A DNA stretch of 64,000 bases from Gemmatimonadota bacterium. GTDB taxonomy: Bacteria; Gemmatimonadota; Gemmatimonadetes; Gemmatimonadales; Gemmatimonadaceae. Under the pieces are notes generated by a model. The model saw only the letters and a list, made by a program, of their open reading frames with translations, made no database searches and was not told the origin of the DNA. Position 1 is the stretch's first letter; every line of letters begins with the position of its first letter. A program made the translations under genes and the position numbers. Below are positions 41,833-57,498 of this stretch, one piece after another. The stretch is taken from positions 124,001 through 188,000 of the forward strand of contig JAQBQB010000030.1 of assembly GCA_028287235.1 (NCBI GenBank). The letters are read 5' to 3'.

Positions 41833-41895
41833 CGGGGGCCGCGCTCGGATGACCGGGGGCCGCGCTCGGATGACCGGGGCTGCACTCGGATGACC
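41821..41895 (+). repeat. Tandem 21-22 bp repeat before and into msrQ
   Basis: Units at 41821-41842, 41843-41863, 41864-41884 and a partial at 41885-41895 share the core CTC(A)GGATGACCGGGG. They look like amplification of the right end of the REP-like element. The last partial unit contains the ATG at 41890. Confidence 0.85.
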
Positions 41896-42531
41896 AAACC
41901 ATCGCCCCTCAGTATGACGCGTGCAGTGAAAGCCGGAGTGTTCATTCTCTGCCTCCTCCCGCTCGCCTACCTCGCCTGGCAATTCTTCCACGACGGACTC
42001 GGCGCGAACCCGATTCGCGACGCCGAGATCCAGACCGGGCTGTGGACGATTCGCTTCCTCGCGGTAGCGCTCGCGGTCACGCCGATCCGCCGGATCTTCG
42101 GCTGGAACTTCCTCGTGAAGTACCGCCGGATGCTCGGCCTGTTCACGTTTTTCTACGCATGCGTGCACCTCGCCATGTGGGCCGGCGTCGACTGGTTCTT
42201 CGCCTGGGCCGACATGTGGCAGGAGATCGTGAAGCACAAGTACATCCTGATCGGGATGCTCACCTGGCTGATCATGCTGCCGTTGGCGATCACGTCGACC
42301 AAGGGCTGGGTGCGGCGGCTCGGAAAACGATGGGTGCGTCTGCATCGTCTCGTCTATGTCGCCGCCGTCACCGGCACCATCCACTATTTGTGGTCCGTGA
42401 AGAAGGACACGTTCTATCCGCTCGTCTACTTCCTCACCTTCGCCGTGTTGCTTGGCTACCGGGTCATCTCCGCGCGGCGGAAATCGACGCCTGCAGCGCG
42501 TCCACGATCCGGCGCATCTCAGGCGGCATAG
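41890..42531 (+). CDS. msrQ: Heme membrane subunit MsrQ
   Basis: MsrQ (YedZ) passes electrons from the respiratory chain to MsrP. The 213-residue (or 205-residue) product has about six membrane helices with conserved family segments WTIRFLAVALAVTPIRRIFG, MLGLFTFFYACVHLAMWAGV and LHRLVYVAAVTGTIHYLWSV, containing the heme-ligand His residues. ATG 41890 lies inside a tandem repeat; ATG 41914 (MTRAVKAG) is equally likely and better placed before the first helix. Neither has a clear Shine-Dalgarno. Confidence 0.93.
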   Translation: MTKPSPLSMTRAVKAGVFILCLLPLAYLAWQFFHDGLGANPIRDAEIQTGLWTIRFLAVALAVTPIRRIFGWNFLVKYRRMLGLFTFFYACVHLAMWAGVDWFFAWADMWQEIVKHKYILIGMLTWLIMLPLAITSTKGWVRRLGKRWVRLHRLVYVAAVTGTIHYLWSVKKDTFYPLVYFLTFAVLLGYRVISARRKSTPAARPRSGASQAA

Positions 42532-42567
42532 TGCCGTCGTCGGCGCGCACCACCTTCGTGCGCTGCG

Positions 42568-42834
42568 TCACGAATCGGTGGCTTCGGCCGAGAGCGTGCC
42601 GCTCGCCGACTCGAGCGACGCTGAGCAGGGCGTCGAGCAGATGGGGCGTTGGAGATACACGAACGATCGGTCGTTGTGGTTTACGACGCGATCGGCCGAC
42701 AGCGCGGCGATGCCGCCTTCCTCCACGACCTCGACTTTATCGTAGGCTCCCGCGCCGGGTGGCGCCGTCGAGCTCGTGGAACAGCTCGCGATCGCCAACG
42801 CGGCGACGGCGAATACGACGAGATGCTGTTTCAT
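42568..42834 (-). CDS. Small putative lipoprotein
   Basis: An 88-residue protein with a lipoprotein signal (MKQHLVVFAVAALAIASC, Cys18) and a short mature part (YDKVEVVEEGGIAALSADRV, FVYLQRPICSTPCSASLESA) containing two further Cys. No family is recognised. It runs opposite to its neighbours. ATG 42834 is used; a longer frame begins at 42861. Confidence 0.65.
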   Translation of the reverse strand: MKQHLVVFAVAALAIASCSTSSTAPPGAGAYDKVEVVEEGGIAALSADRVVNHNDRSFVYLQRPICSTPCSASLESASGTLSAEATDS

Positions 42835-42851
42835 TGCGCTATTGTTGTAGG

Positions 42852-44051
42852 GTGAAGCCAACTACACCGCCCAACCGACTCTCTGCGTTCGCGGTCACCG
42901 CGCCCGGTCTCGAAACGCTCTGCGCCTCGGAGCTCGCCGACCTCGGCATTCGCGCGTTGCCCGAAGAGGGAGGCGTGGCGTGGAAGGGATCGCTCGAGTC
43001 GATCGCGCTCGCGAACCTCTGGCTTCGCACGGCGAGCCGCGTGCTCGTGCGCGTCGCCGAGTTCAAGGCGACCGCGTTTTTCGAGCTCGAGCTCAACGCG
43101 AAACAGATTCCGTGGAAGCGGTTCGTCGCCGCCAACTCGGAGGTCGAGTTCCGCGTGACCTGCCACAAGTCGAAGCTCTATCACAGCGACGCCGTGGCAC
43201 AGCGCTTCGCGACGGCCGTGGAGTGGAACGTCAAGGGCGCCAAGGCGACGCGCTCGAAGGCGTCCGACGACGACGAGTCGCTCCCGCCGGGCGATCGACA
43301 GCTATTCATCGTCCGCTTCGTGCGCGACGTGTGCACGGTGAGCGTGGACTCGTCGGGCGCGCTGCTGCATCTGCGCGGCTATCGCCAACAGCTCGCCAAG
43401 GCTCCGCTGCGCGAAACGCTGGCCGCCGGAGTGCTGCTCGGCAGCGGATGGACGGGCGACACGCCGCTCGTCGATCCGATGTGCGGCGCCGGAACAATTC
43501 CGATCGAGGCGGCGCTCATCGCGCGGCACATGGCGCCCGGTCGCGCGCGCACCTTTGCCTTTCAGCGATGGCCGGAGACGGATGCTACGATGTGGGCGTC
43601 GCTGCTCGACGCCGCGCGCGCCGGCGAGCTGCCGAAGTCCCCAGTCGCGATCGCCGGCTCCGATCGTGACGACGGCGCCATCGCCGCGTCGCGCGCCAAC
43701 GCCGAGCGTGCGGGAGTGAGCGGGGACGTCGACTTCAGCGTGCAGCCGATCTCCGCGCTGACGCCGGCCGACCCGCCCGGACTGATTGCGTCGAACCCGC
43801 CGTACGGCGTGCGGATTGGTGACACTACCGGTTTGCGGAATCTCTACGCGCAGCTCGGCAACGTCGCACGCCGCCAGCGGCCCGGATGGGAGCTGGCGCT
43901 GCTGTCGGCGGACCGGCCGCTCGAGCAGCAGACGAAGTTGGCGTTCGAGGAGCGGTTTCGTACGCGCAATGGAGGCATTCCGGTGCATCTCGTCGTCGCG
44001 CGAGTCCCTGCTGTTCCGGCAGGCAAACAATCCACGGGAGCTTCAACGTGA
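42852..44051 (+). CDS. RlmL-like THUMP-domain RNA methyltransferase
   Basis: A 399-residue class I methyltransferase. The N-terminal ferredoxin-like/THUMP region (FAVTAPGLETLCASELADLG, RLFxK-type segment WKRFVAANSEVEFRVTCHKS) precedes the SAM-binding DPMCGAGTIPIEAALIARHM and the catalytic SNPPYGVRIG, typical of N2-guanine methyltransferases acting on 23S rRNA or tRNA (RlmL/Trm14 type). A GTG start at 42852 follows TTGTAGG. The stop overlaps the next GTG by 4 bp. Confidence 0.88.
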   Translation: MKPTTPPNRLSAFAVTAPGLETLCASELADLGIRALPEEGGVAWKGSLESIALANLWLRTASRVLVRVAEFKATAFFELELNAKQIPWKRFVAANSEVEFRVTCHKSKLYHSDAVAQRFATAVEWNVKGAKATRSKASDDDESLPPGDRQLFIVRFVRDVCTVSVDSSGALLHLRGYRQQLAKAPLRETLAAGVLLGSGWTGDTPLVDPMCGAGTIPIEAALIARHMAPGRARTFAFQRWPETDATMWASLLDAARAGELPKSPVAIAGSDRDDGAIAASRANAERAGVSGDVDFSVQPISALTPADPPGLIASNPPYGVRIGDTTGLRNLYAQLGNVARRQRPGWELALLSADRPLEQQTKLAFEERFRTRNGGIPVHLVVARVPAVPAGKQSTGAST

Positions 44052-44959
44052 AGAAGACGCATCGCATCCAGCGCGCCGTCGTGGTGACGGCGCTTTTCAG
44101 CGTCGCGGCGCGCAGCCCACTGCTCGCGCAATCCGATGACTGGTCGGCCGTCGACCGCGCCCTTGGCCGCGCCGGCGCGGCGCAGCCCGGCAACGTGCAC
44201 AAGTTCAGCTTTCCGCGCTCAGACCTGAGCGTCACCGTGAATGGCGCGCCGGTCCGCGCCGGCCTCGCGCTCGGCTCGTGGATCGCGTTCAAGCGCACCG
44301 CCAACGGACAGTCGATGGCGATGGGCGATCTCGTGCTCACGCAGGACGAAGTCCCGAAGGTGATGGCCAAGCTGCAGGCCGGCGGCGTGGAGCAGACGGC
44401 GGTGCACAATCATCTGCTGGGCGAGACGCCGCGCGTGATGTACATGCACATCATGGGCATGGGAGATCCGGTGAAAGTCGCGACGGCGATTCACGACGCG
44501 CTGGCATTGAGTGCGACACCGATGGGTCCAATGACACCGGGCACCACGCCGATGACGCTCGACACCGTGCGCGTCGCCGGAGCTCTGGGTGTCGCCGGCA
44601 AGAGCAGCAACGGCGTGTATCAGATCGGCGTGCCGCGGCCGGAAACGATTCGTGAAGCGGGCGAGGAGATTCCGCCGTCGATGGGCCTCGCGACCGCGAT
44701 CAACATTCAACCCACGTCGAACGGCCGTGCGCTGGCGACGGGCGACTTCGTGCTGTTGCCGGCTGAAGTGAATCCGGTGCTCCGCGCGCTCAAGGCGAAT
44801 GGGATCGCCGTGACTGCCCTGCACAGCCATCTGCTCACCGACCAGCCGCATGTGCTGTTCATGCACTTCTGGGCCGACGACGACGCGATGAACGTCGCGC
44901 GCGGTTTGCGCGCGGCGCTCGACGCCACGGCGATGGCGCCCGGCCAAGCGCGGAAATAG
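44048..44959 (+). CDS. Exported DUF1259 (LppY/LpqO-type) protein
   Basis: A 303-residue secreted protein (signal VVVTALFSVAARSPLLAQ). It contains two tandem copies of a domain: GDLVLTQDEVPKVMAKLQAG, HNHLLGETPRVMYMHIMGMG in the first and GDFVLLPAEVNPVLRALKAN, HSHLLTDQPHVLFMHFWADD in the second. The paired HxHLL and M-H motifs suggest metal binding. The family function is not established. The GTG start overlaps the methyltransferase stop (GTGA). Confidence 0.85.
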   Translation: MKKTHRIQRAVVVTALFSVAARSPLLAQSDDWSAVDRALGRAGAAQPGNVHKFSFPRSDLSVTVNGAPVRAGLALGSWIAFKRTANGQSMAMGDLVLTQDEVPKVMAKLQAGGVEQTAVHNHLLGETPRVMYMHIMGMGDPVKVATAIHDALALSATPMGPMTPGTTPMTLDTVRVAGALGVAGKSSNGVYQIGVPRPETIREAGEEIPPSMGLATAINIQPTSNGRALATGDFVLLPAEVNPVLRALKANGIAVTALHSHLLTDQPHVLFMHFWADDDAMNVARGLRAALDATAMAPGQARK

Positions 44960-44970
44960 TTCGGAGAGGG

Positions 44971-45438
44971 ATGAGCGCGGCCAGAATCGTCTCACTCAAC
45001 TGCTCGAACGGCGGCGTACCCAAGCTGCCCGTGGATGCGGCGTGGGCGTCGAGCAACGGAATGGAAGGCGACCGCCAGCGCAATTTGAAGTATCACGGCG
45101 GTCCCGACCGCGCGCTGTCGCTCTATTCGCTGGAGCTGATCGAACGGCTCCAGCGCGAAGGGCATCCGATCGCGCCCGGCTCGGCGGGCGAGAACGTCAC
45201 GATCGGCGGGCTCGATTGGACGCGAATGCTACCCGGCGCGCGGCTCGAGATGGGCGACGTTTTGATCGAGCTCACGAGCTTTGCCGTGCCGTGCAAAACG
45301 ATCCGCGCCGCGTTCGCCGGCGAGGAGTTCACGCGGATCTCGGACAGGATCTATCCGGGATGGAGCCGGGTATACGCTCGTGTGCTCAGCGAGGGCCTAC
45401 TCCAAGTAGGAGCGCGAGTTACGCTGTCCGAGGGTTAG
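44971..45438 (+). CDS. MOSC-domain protein
   Basis: The 155-residue product has the MOSC layout: GMEGDRQRNLKYHGGPDRAL, PGSAGENVTIGGLDWTRM, PGARLEMGDVLIELTSFAVP and Cys in PCKTI. MOSC proteins handle sulfur and molybdenum-cofactor ligands; small stand-alone forms relate to YiiM. The conserved Cys is present. It follows the DUF1259 gene by 11 bp. The ~240 bp after it (45439-45676) hold no gene I recognise. Confidence 0.9.
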   Translation: MSAARIVSLNCSNGGVPKLPVDAAWASSNGMEGDRQRNLKYHGGPDRALSLYSLELIERLQREGHPIAPGSAGENVTIGGLDWTRMLPGARLEMGDVLIELTSFAVPCKTIRAAFAGEEFTRISDRIYPGWSRVYARVLSEGLLQVGARVTLSEG

Positions 45439-45676
45439 CGATTCAGCGCCTGTGTCCGGTTTTTGCAGTCTATGGCCTCGCATCGCCGGACTGCACTCGA
45501 CCGTACGGAAGAGCCCGGCATTACTCTTGAAGTAGGCCTCACTAGGCGAGCTCGGCTCGCATGACCGGCGCGTCCGTCGTCCCGGCCATCGCACGCATCC
45601 CAGAAAGTGTCCTGACCACCGCTCGTTTCTACGTCGGTGGTTGTCGGCATCGTACCCCTATCGTCAGGAGCTGACC

Positions 45677-52659
<6,983 letters not shown>

Positions 52660-52675
<16 letters not shown>

Positions 52676-53532
52676 GGCCGAAGCGGTCACTGAATGGTCC
52701 ACCCATTTCTTACGATGCCGAGCTCGAGCGAGTCGAGATCGAGTTGTTGTTGGAGGGCGTGTTCCGTCACTATGGATTCGATTTCCGTTCGTACGCCTAT
52801 GCTTCCATCCGACGCCGGTTATGGAAACGAATCGAAGCCGAAGCGCTGAGCTCCATCTCCGAGCTGCAGGCCGTGGTGCTCCACGACCCCTCGGCGATGG
52901 AGCGGCTGTTGCTCGATCTGTCGGTGAGCGTCACCGCCATGTTCCGCGACCCCGGGTTCTACCAGGTGTTCCGGAACGAGGTGGTGCCGCTACTGCGGAC
53001 GTATCCGTTCATCCGCATCTGGCACGCCGGGTGTTCCACGGGCGAAGAGGTCTACTCCACGGCCATCGTCCTCCAGGAAGAAGGACTGCTCGACCGAACG
53101 CGCGTCTACGCGACGGACATCAACGACGCGGTGCTGCAGCAGGCGAAGGCGGGCATCTTTCCGCTGAACCGCATGCAGGAGTACACCGAGAACTACATTC
53201 GCGCGGGCGGCAAGCGCTCATTTTCCGAGTACTATACGGCCAAATACGACGGAGCGATCTTCAGTCCGTCGTTGACGCAGAACGTCGTGTTCTCGCAGCA
53301 CAACCTCGTCACCGACCGCTCGTTCAGCGAGTTCAACGTCATCTTCTGCCGAAACGTCCTGATCTATTTCGATCGCGATCTGCAGAACCGCGTACACTCG
53401 TTGTTCTACGACAGTTTGGCGATGTTTGGAGTGCTCGCGCTGGGAAGCAAGGAGTCGTTGCGTTTCTCGCAGTACGAGCCGTGCTACGAGAAGCTCGATC
53501 CGCGGGAAAAGCTGTACCGGAAAGTCAGGTAG
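52660..53532 (+). CDS. CheR-type protein methyltransferase
   Basis: CheR methylates glutamates on chemoreceptors using SAM. The 290-residue protein has the N-terminal helical domain ([20 protein letters not shown]), the SAM site [38 protein letters not shown], and [23 protein letters not shown] 52660 overlaps the kinase 3' end by 16 bp. There is no chemoreceptor in this window, so the target may be the HAMP kinase or a remote protein (inference). Confidence 0.93.
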
Positions 53533-53534
53533 TC

Positions 53535-54134
53535 GTGGCTTACGAGATCATCGTTGTCGGAACTTCCTGGGGCGGCCTGTCCGCCCTGCGCGAGCTGATC
53601 GCCGGTCTGCCGAAGACGTTCAGGTTACCGCTCGTCGTCGTGCAGCACCGTCACAGACAGTCGGACCATTTGTTGACGACACTCTTACAGGACCGAACCC
53701 CGCTGAACGTCTGCGAGGTGGAGGACAAGGCGCCGATGACGGCGGGTAACGTGTACGTGGCGCCGGCGGATTATCATCTGCTCCTCGAGCGCGGCTACTT
53801 CTCCCTGTCCACCGACGATCCCGTGCGATTCAGCCGGCCGTCCATCGACGTCACCTTTCAGTCGGCGGCGGACACGTACGGCGCGCACGCCGTAGGTGTG
53901 GTGCTCACCGGCGCGAACGCCGACGGAGCGACGGGCCTCAAGCGGATCTTCGACCGCGGCGGCCTGGCGATCGTGCAGCTGCCTGCGACGGCCGAGAGCC
54001 CCGCCATGCCGGCCGCGGCGCTCGCGTGCGTGCCGCAGGCGAGCGTCATGACCATCGAGGAGATATCGGCCGCACTCGCGGCGCTGCCAATCGCCGCGCC
54101 GGTGGCGAACACTCCGTCGCCGGGAGCGCGATGA
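53535..54134 (+). CDS. CheB-type methylesterase domain without receiver
   Basis: A 199-residue stand-alone CheB catalytic domain. The triad is visible: Ser11 in VVGTSWGGLSAL, His38 in VVVQHRHRQS, and Asp in VVLTGANADGATGLKRIF. The usual N-terminal receiver and linker are absent, so activity is not controlled by phosphorylation in the standard way. A GTG start at 53535 lies 2 bp after cheR. The stop overlaps the next gene by 4 bp. It would remove methyl groups or deamidate glutamines on the CheR target. Confidence 0.93.
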   Translation: MAYEIIVVGTSWGGLSALRELIAGLPKTFRLPLVVVQHRHRQSDHLLTTLLQDRTPLNVCEVEDKAPMTAGNVYVAPADYHLLLERGYFSLSTDDPVRFSRPSIDVTFQSAADTYGAHAVGVVLTGANADGATGLKRIFDRGGLAIVQLPATAESPAMPAAALACVPQASVMTIEEISAALAALPIAAPVANTPSPGAR

Positions 54135-55858
54135 CCACGACGGAGCACCCTGTTCCGGTGGACATCCTCCTCGTCGACGACCGCGCGGAGAATCTCCTCG
54201 CGCTCGAGGCGATCCTCGAGCCCCTCGGCCAGCACCTCGTGCGCGCGCGCTCCGGCGAAGAGGCGCTGCGCTGTCTGCTCGACCGGGATTTCGCGGTGAT
54301 CCTCCTCGACGTGCAGATGCCGGGGCTCAACGGCTTCGAGACCGCGCAGCTCATCAAGTCGCGCGAGCGGACGAAGTTCATCCCGATCATCTTCCTCACC
54401 GCGATCAGCAAGGACGACGAGTACGTCTTCCAAGGGTATTCGGTTGGCGCGGTGGACTACATGTTCAAGCCGTTCCAGCCGGCGATCCTCCGCTCCAAGG
54501 TGCAGGTGTTCGTCGACCTGTATCTGCAGCAGTTGCGCATCACCGAGCAGGAACAACGGCTTCGCGACGTCGAGGTGCGTGAGCTCGAGCTGCGGCACAT
54601 GCACGAGCTCGTGCAATCCGACGCGCGCTTCCGCGAGATCGTCGGCTCGGCGATGGACGCGATCATGGTGTTCGACAGCAACGGCGTCGTGACGCTCGTG
54701 AACGGAGCGGCCGAGCGCATGTTCGGCGCGAAGACGGCCGAGGCGGTGGGCAAGGAGATCACCCGCTTCTTTCCCACCGGCATGAGCACGGATTTCGTGA
54801 CGACGATCTGCGCGACCGCCGAAGCGCAGCGAGGCGCCGACAAGCCGACATCGGCTGTCCGCCCCACGTCGCTCACCGGCTGCCGTGCCAACGGCGAGAC
54901 CTTTCCGATCGAGGCGTCGGTTTCCTGTCTCGACACCGCCAACGGCCGGACGTACACGCTCATTGCGCGCGACATCTCCGAGCGGGTGCGCCACGAGGAA
55001 GAGCTCAAGCAGCAAGCCGACTCGCTGGCCGGGTCGGCGAAGGAGCTGCAGGACCTCAACGAGGAGCTGCACCGCCGGCAGCTCGATCTCGAGCGCGCCA
55101 TGACGGCGCGCAGCCGGTTCTATGCCTCGATGAGCCACGAGCTGCGCACGCCGATCAACGCGGTCCTTGGCTACAGCACGCTGCTGCTCGAGCGCATCTA
55201 CGGCCCGCTGAACGACAAGCAGGCCGAGGGCATCGAGCGCACGCAGAAGGCGGCGCGCCACCTGCTCGAGCTGGTGAACGACGTGCTCGATCTGTCCAAG
55301 ATCGAAGCCGGCAAGATCGACCTGCGGCTGCAGCCCGTGGAGTTTCCGTCGCTCATCGAAGATCTGTTCATCACTGTTCGCCCGCTTGCCGACGAGCACG
55401 GGTCGGCGCTCGCGCTCACACAGTCGCGCCGCGAGCCGATCAAGATCATCTCCGACCCGCGGCGCGTTCGTCAGATTCTGCTCAACCTGCTCTCCAACGC
55501 CATCAAGTTCGGACGCGGCCTGCCGATCAACGTCATGTGTACGGCGACGGACGACGACGGCGTGCTGATTGAAGTGACCGACCACGGCGACGGTATCTCC
55601 GCCGAGGATCAGGAGCGGATCTTCCACGAGTTCGTCCAGCTCGGCAAGACACAGCTTCAGGACGGGACTGGGCTCGGACTCCCCATCTCGCGCCGGCTCG
55701 CCGAGCTGTTGCGCGGCTCCCTCAGTGTCGAGTCGACGCTCGGAAGCGGCAGCACCTTCCGGCTGCAGTTGCCGGCCTCCGCCGAGTCGCGGCCCGTTCG
55801 GCTCGTGGAGCAGGAAGCGCCGCGGGACACGACCGCGGTTCCCGTCTCTGGTGATTGA
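54131..55858 (+). CDS. Receiver-PAS-histidine kinase
   Basis: A 575-residue soluble sensor. The N-terminal receiver (about 1-130) has Asp60 in FAVILLDVQMPGLNGFETAQ and Lys in YMFKPF. A helical linker precedes a PAS domain (about 165-290, AMDAIMVFDSNGVVTLVNGA). HisKA has His336 ([20 protein letters not shown]), and the ATPase domain has LLNLLSNAIKFG, VTDHGDGIS and GTGLGLPISRR. Receiver-first kinases can take phosphate from another kinase, so the giant HAMP kinase upstream is a plausible partner. It overlaps cheB (ATGA). Confidence 0.94.
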   Translation: MTTTEHPVPVDILLVDDRAENLLALEAILEPLGQHLVRARSGEEALRCLLDRDFAVILLDVQMPGLNGFETAQLIKSRERTKFIPIIFLTAISKDDEYVFQGYSVGAVDYMFKPFQPAILRSKVQVFVDLYLQQLRITEQEQRLRDVEVRELELRHMHELVQSDARFREIVGSAMDAIMVFDSNGVVTLVNGAAERMFGAKTAEAVGKEITRFFPTGMSTDFVTTICATAEAQRGADKPTSAVRPTSLTGCRANGETFPIEASVSCLDTANGRTYTLIARDISERVRHEEELKQQADSLAGSAKELQDLNEELHRRQLDLERAMTARSRFYASMSHELRTPINAVLGYSTLLLERIYGPLNDKQAEGIERTQKAARHLLELVNDVLDLSKIEAGKIDLRLQPVEFPSLIEDLFITVRPLADEHGSALALTQSRREPIKIISDPRRVRQILLNLLSNAIKFGRGLPINVMCTATDDDGVLIEVTDHGDGISAEDQERIFHEFVQLGKTQLQDGTGLGLPISRRLAELLRGSLSVESTLGSGSTFRLQLPASAESRPVRLVEQEAPRDTTAVPVSGD

Positions 55859-55905
55859 CAGTGGGGCGGTTGGCGCGGTAGGCTCACGCACCCACTCCCC
55901 ACGAC

Positions 55906-57498
55906 ATGACGCCAAACCGTCGCGATTTTCTCAAGGCCGGAGCCGCTGGCGCGGCGATTCTGGCCGCTCCGCGCTTGCTGTCGGCCGCGGGCACGCCGAT
56001 GACGCTCGCCGCTCCGCCCAGCGAAACCTTCGCCGACGATCTGGCTGCTGAAGCGCTCGGTGCCGCGCGCGATGCCGGCGCATCGTACGCCGACGTGCGC
56101 ATCGGCCGGTACCGGCGGCAATCGATCAACACGCGCGAGCGTCAGATCACCGGCGTGGCCGACACCGAGTCGTATGGGATGGGCGTGCGGACGATCGTGA
56201 ACGGCGCATGGGGATTCGCCGCGACCAGCAACATGACGAAGGACGGCGCGGTGAAAGTGGCGCGCGAAGCCGCTCGTCTCTCGCGCGCGGCCAAGTCGGC
56301 GCAGAAACGCCCTGTGGAGCTCGCGCCTGCGCCTGTGGCCAAGGGTACGTGGATGACGCCGATCGTGCGCGATCCGCTCGACGTGCCGATCGAAGAGAAG
56401 GTGGCGCTGCTCTTCGCGACGAACGAGGCGGCGCTCAAGGTGAAGGGCGTGCGCTTCGTCACCTCCGGACTGCAGCTGCTGCGCGAGGTGAAGACCTACG
56501 CGAACTCCGAGGGTTCGGCCACGACGCAGACGTTCGTGCGCGTCGGCCCCACCTTCTCGGCGACGGCAGTGGGTAACGGCGGATTTCAACAGTATGAAGA
56601 GGAGCTCGCCCCGCGCGGCGCGGGCTGGGAATACGTCGCCTCGCTCGACATGCCCGGCCATGCCGGCGAGTGGGCGCAGATCGCCGTCGAGAAACTCAGC
56701 GCGCGCTCGGTGGATCCGGGCCGCTACGACGTGATCATCAACCCTCAGAATCTGTGGCTCACGATCCACGAGTCCATCGGCCATCCGACGGAGCTGGACA
56801 GAGCCATGGGCTACGAGGCGAACTTCGCCGGCACGAGCTTCGTGGCGCCGCCCGAGAAGATGCTTGGAAAGCTCAAGTACGGATCGGAGCTGCTGAACAT
56901 CCAGTGCGACCGCACGCAGGAAGGCTCGCTGGCCCGCGTCGCCTGGGACGACGAAGGCGTGGCCGCGGACAAGTGGCTCGTCATTGAACAAGGTATATTC
57001 AAGGATTATCAAACCACGCGCGAGCAGGCCGCGTGGATCAGCAAGTTGAACGGCGTGAGCCGGTCGCACGGCTGCTCGTTCGCCGATTCGTGGGACAGCG
57101 TGCAGTTCCAGCGCATGCCGAACGTGTCGCTCCTTCCGGGCACCGCGGAGCGCAGTTTGGACGATCTCGTCGCGGCGACCGACCGCGGGATTCTCATCAA
57201 GAATCGCGGCTCGTGGTCGATCGACCACCAGCGCTACAACTTCTCGTTCTCCGGCCAGGCGTTCTACGAGGTGAAGGGCGGCAAGGTCGCCGGCATGCTG
57301 AAGGACGTCGCCTACCAGTCCAACACGCCGGTGTTCTGGAGCGCGATGGACATGATCGGCGGTCCGAGCTCCTATTGGCTCGGTGGCGCCTTCAACGACG
57401 GCAAGGGAGAACCGTCGCAGTCGAACTCCGTGAGCCACGGCTGCCCGCCGGCGCGCTTCCGGAACATCAACGTCGTCAACACGGGGAGAGAAGGCTGA
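55906..57498 (+). CDS. TldD-family metalloprotease subunit with Tat signal
   Basis: A 530-residue TldD-like protein. It starts with a twin-arginine signal (NRRDFLKAGAAGAAILAAPR). The metal-binding HExxxH is His288-Glu289-x-x-x-His292+ (TIHESIGHPTELDRAMGYEA), and the C-terminal SNSVSHGCPPARFRNINVVN is present. TldD/TldE heterodimers cut unfolded or modified peptides; the cytoplasmic pair has no signal, so an exported form is unusual. Its stop overlaps the TldE start (TGATG). Confidence 0.93.
   Translation: MTPNRRDFLKAGAAGAAILAAPRLLSAAGTPMTLAAPPSETFADDLAAEALGAARDAGASYADVRIGRYRRQSINTRERQITGVADTESYGMGVRTIVNGAWGFAATSNMTKDGAVKVAREAARLSRAAKSAQKRPVELAPAPVAKGTWMTPIVRDPLDVPIEEKVALLFATNEAALKVKGVRFVTSGLQLLREVKTYANSEGSATTQTFVRVGPTFSATAVGNGGFQQYEEELAPRGAGWEYVASLDMPGHAGEWAQIAVEKLSARSVDPGRYDVIINPQNLWLTIHESIGHPTELDRAMGYEANFAGTSFVAPPEKMLGKLKYGSELLNIQCDRTQEGSLARVAWDDEGVAADKWLVIEQGIFKDYQTTREQAAWISKLNGVSRSHGCSFADSWDSVQFQRMPNVSLLPGTAERSLDDLVAATDRGILIKNRGSWSIDHQRYNFSFSGQAFYEVKGGKVAGMLKDVAYQSNTPVFWSAMDMIGGPSSYWLGGAFNDGKGEPSQSNSVSHGCPPARFRNINVVNTGREG

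Noticed and set aside
42452-42745. Plus-strand frame between msrQ and the methyltransferase
   Set aside because: The lipoprotein signal and Cys on the minus strand (42834-42568) are a better explanation of this stretch.
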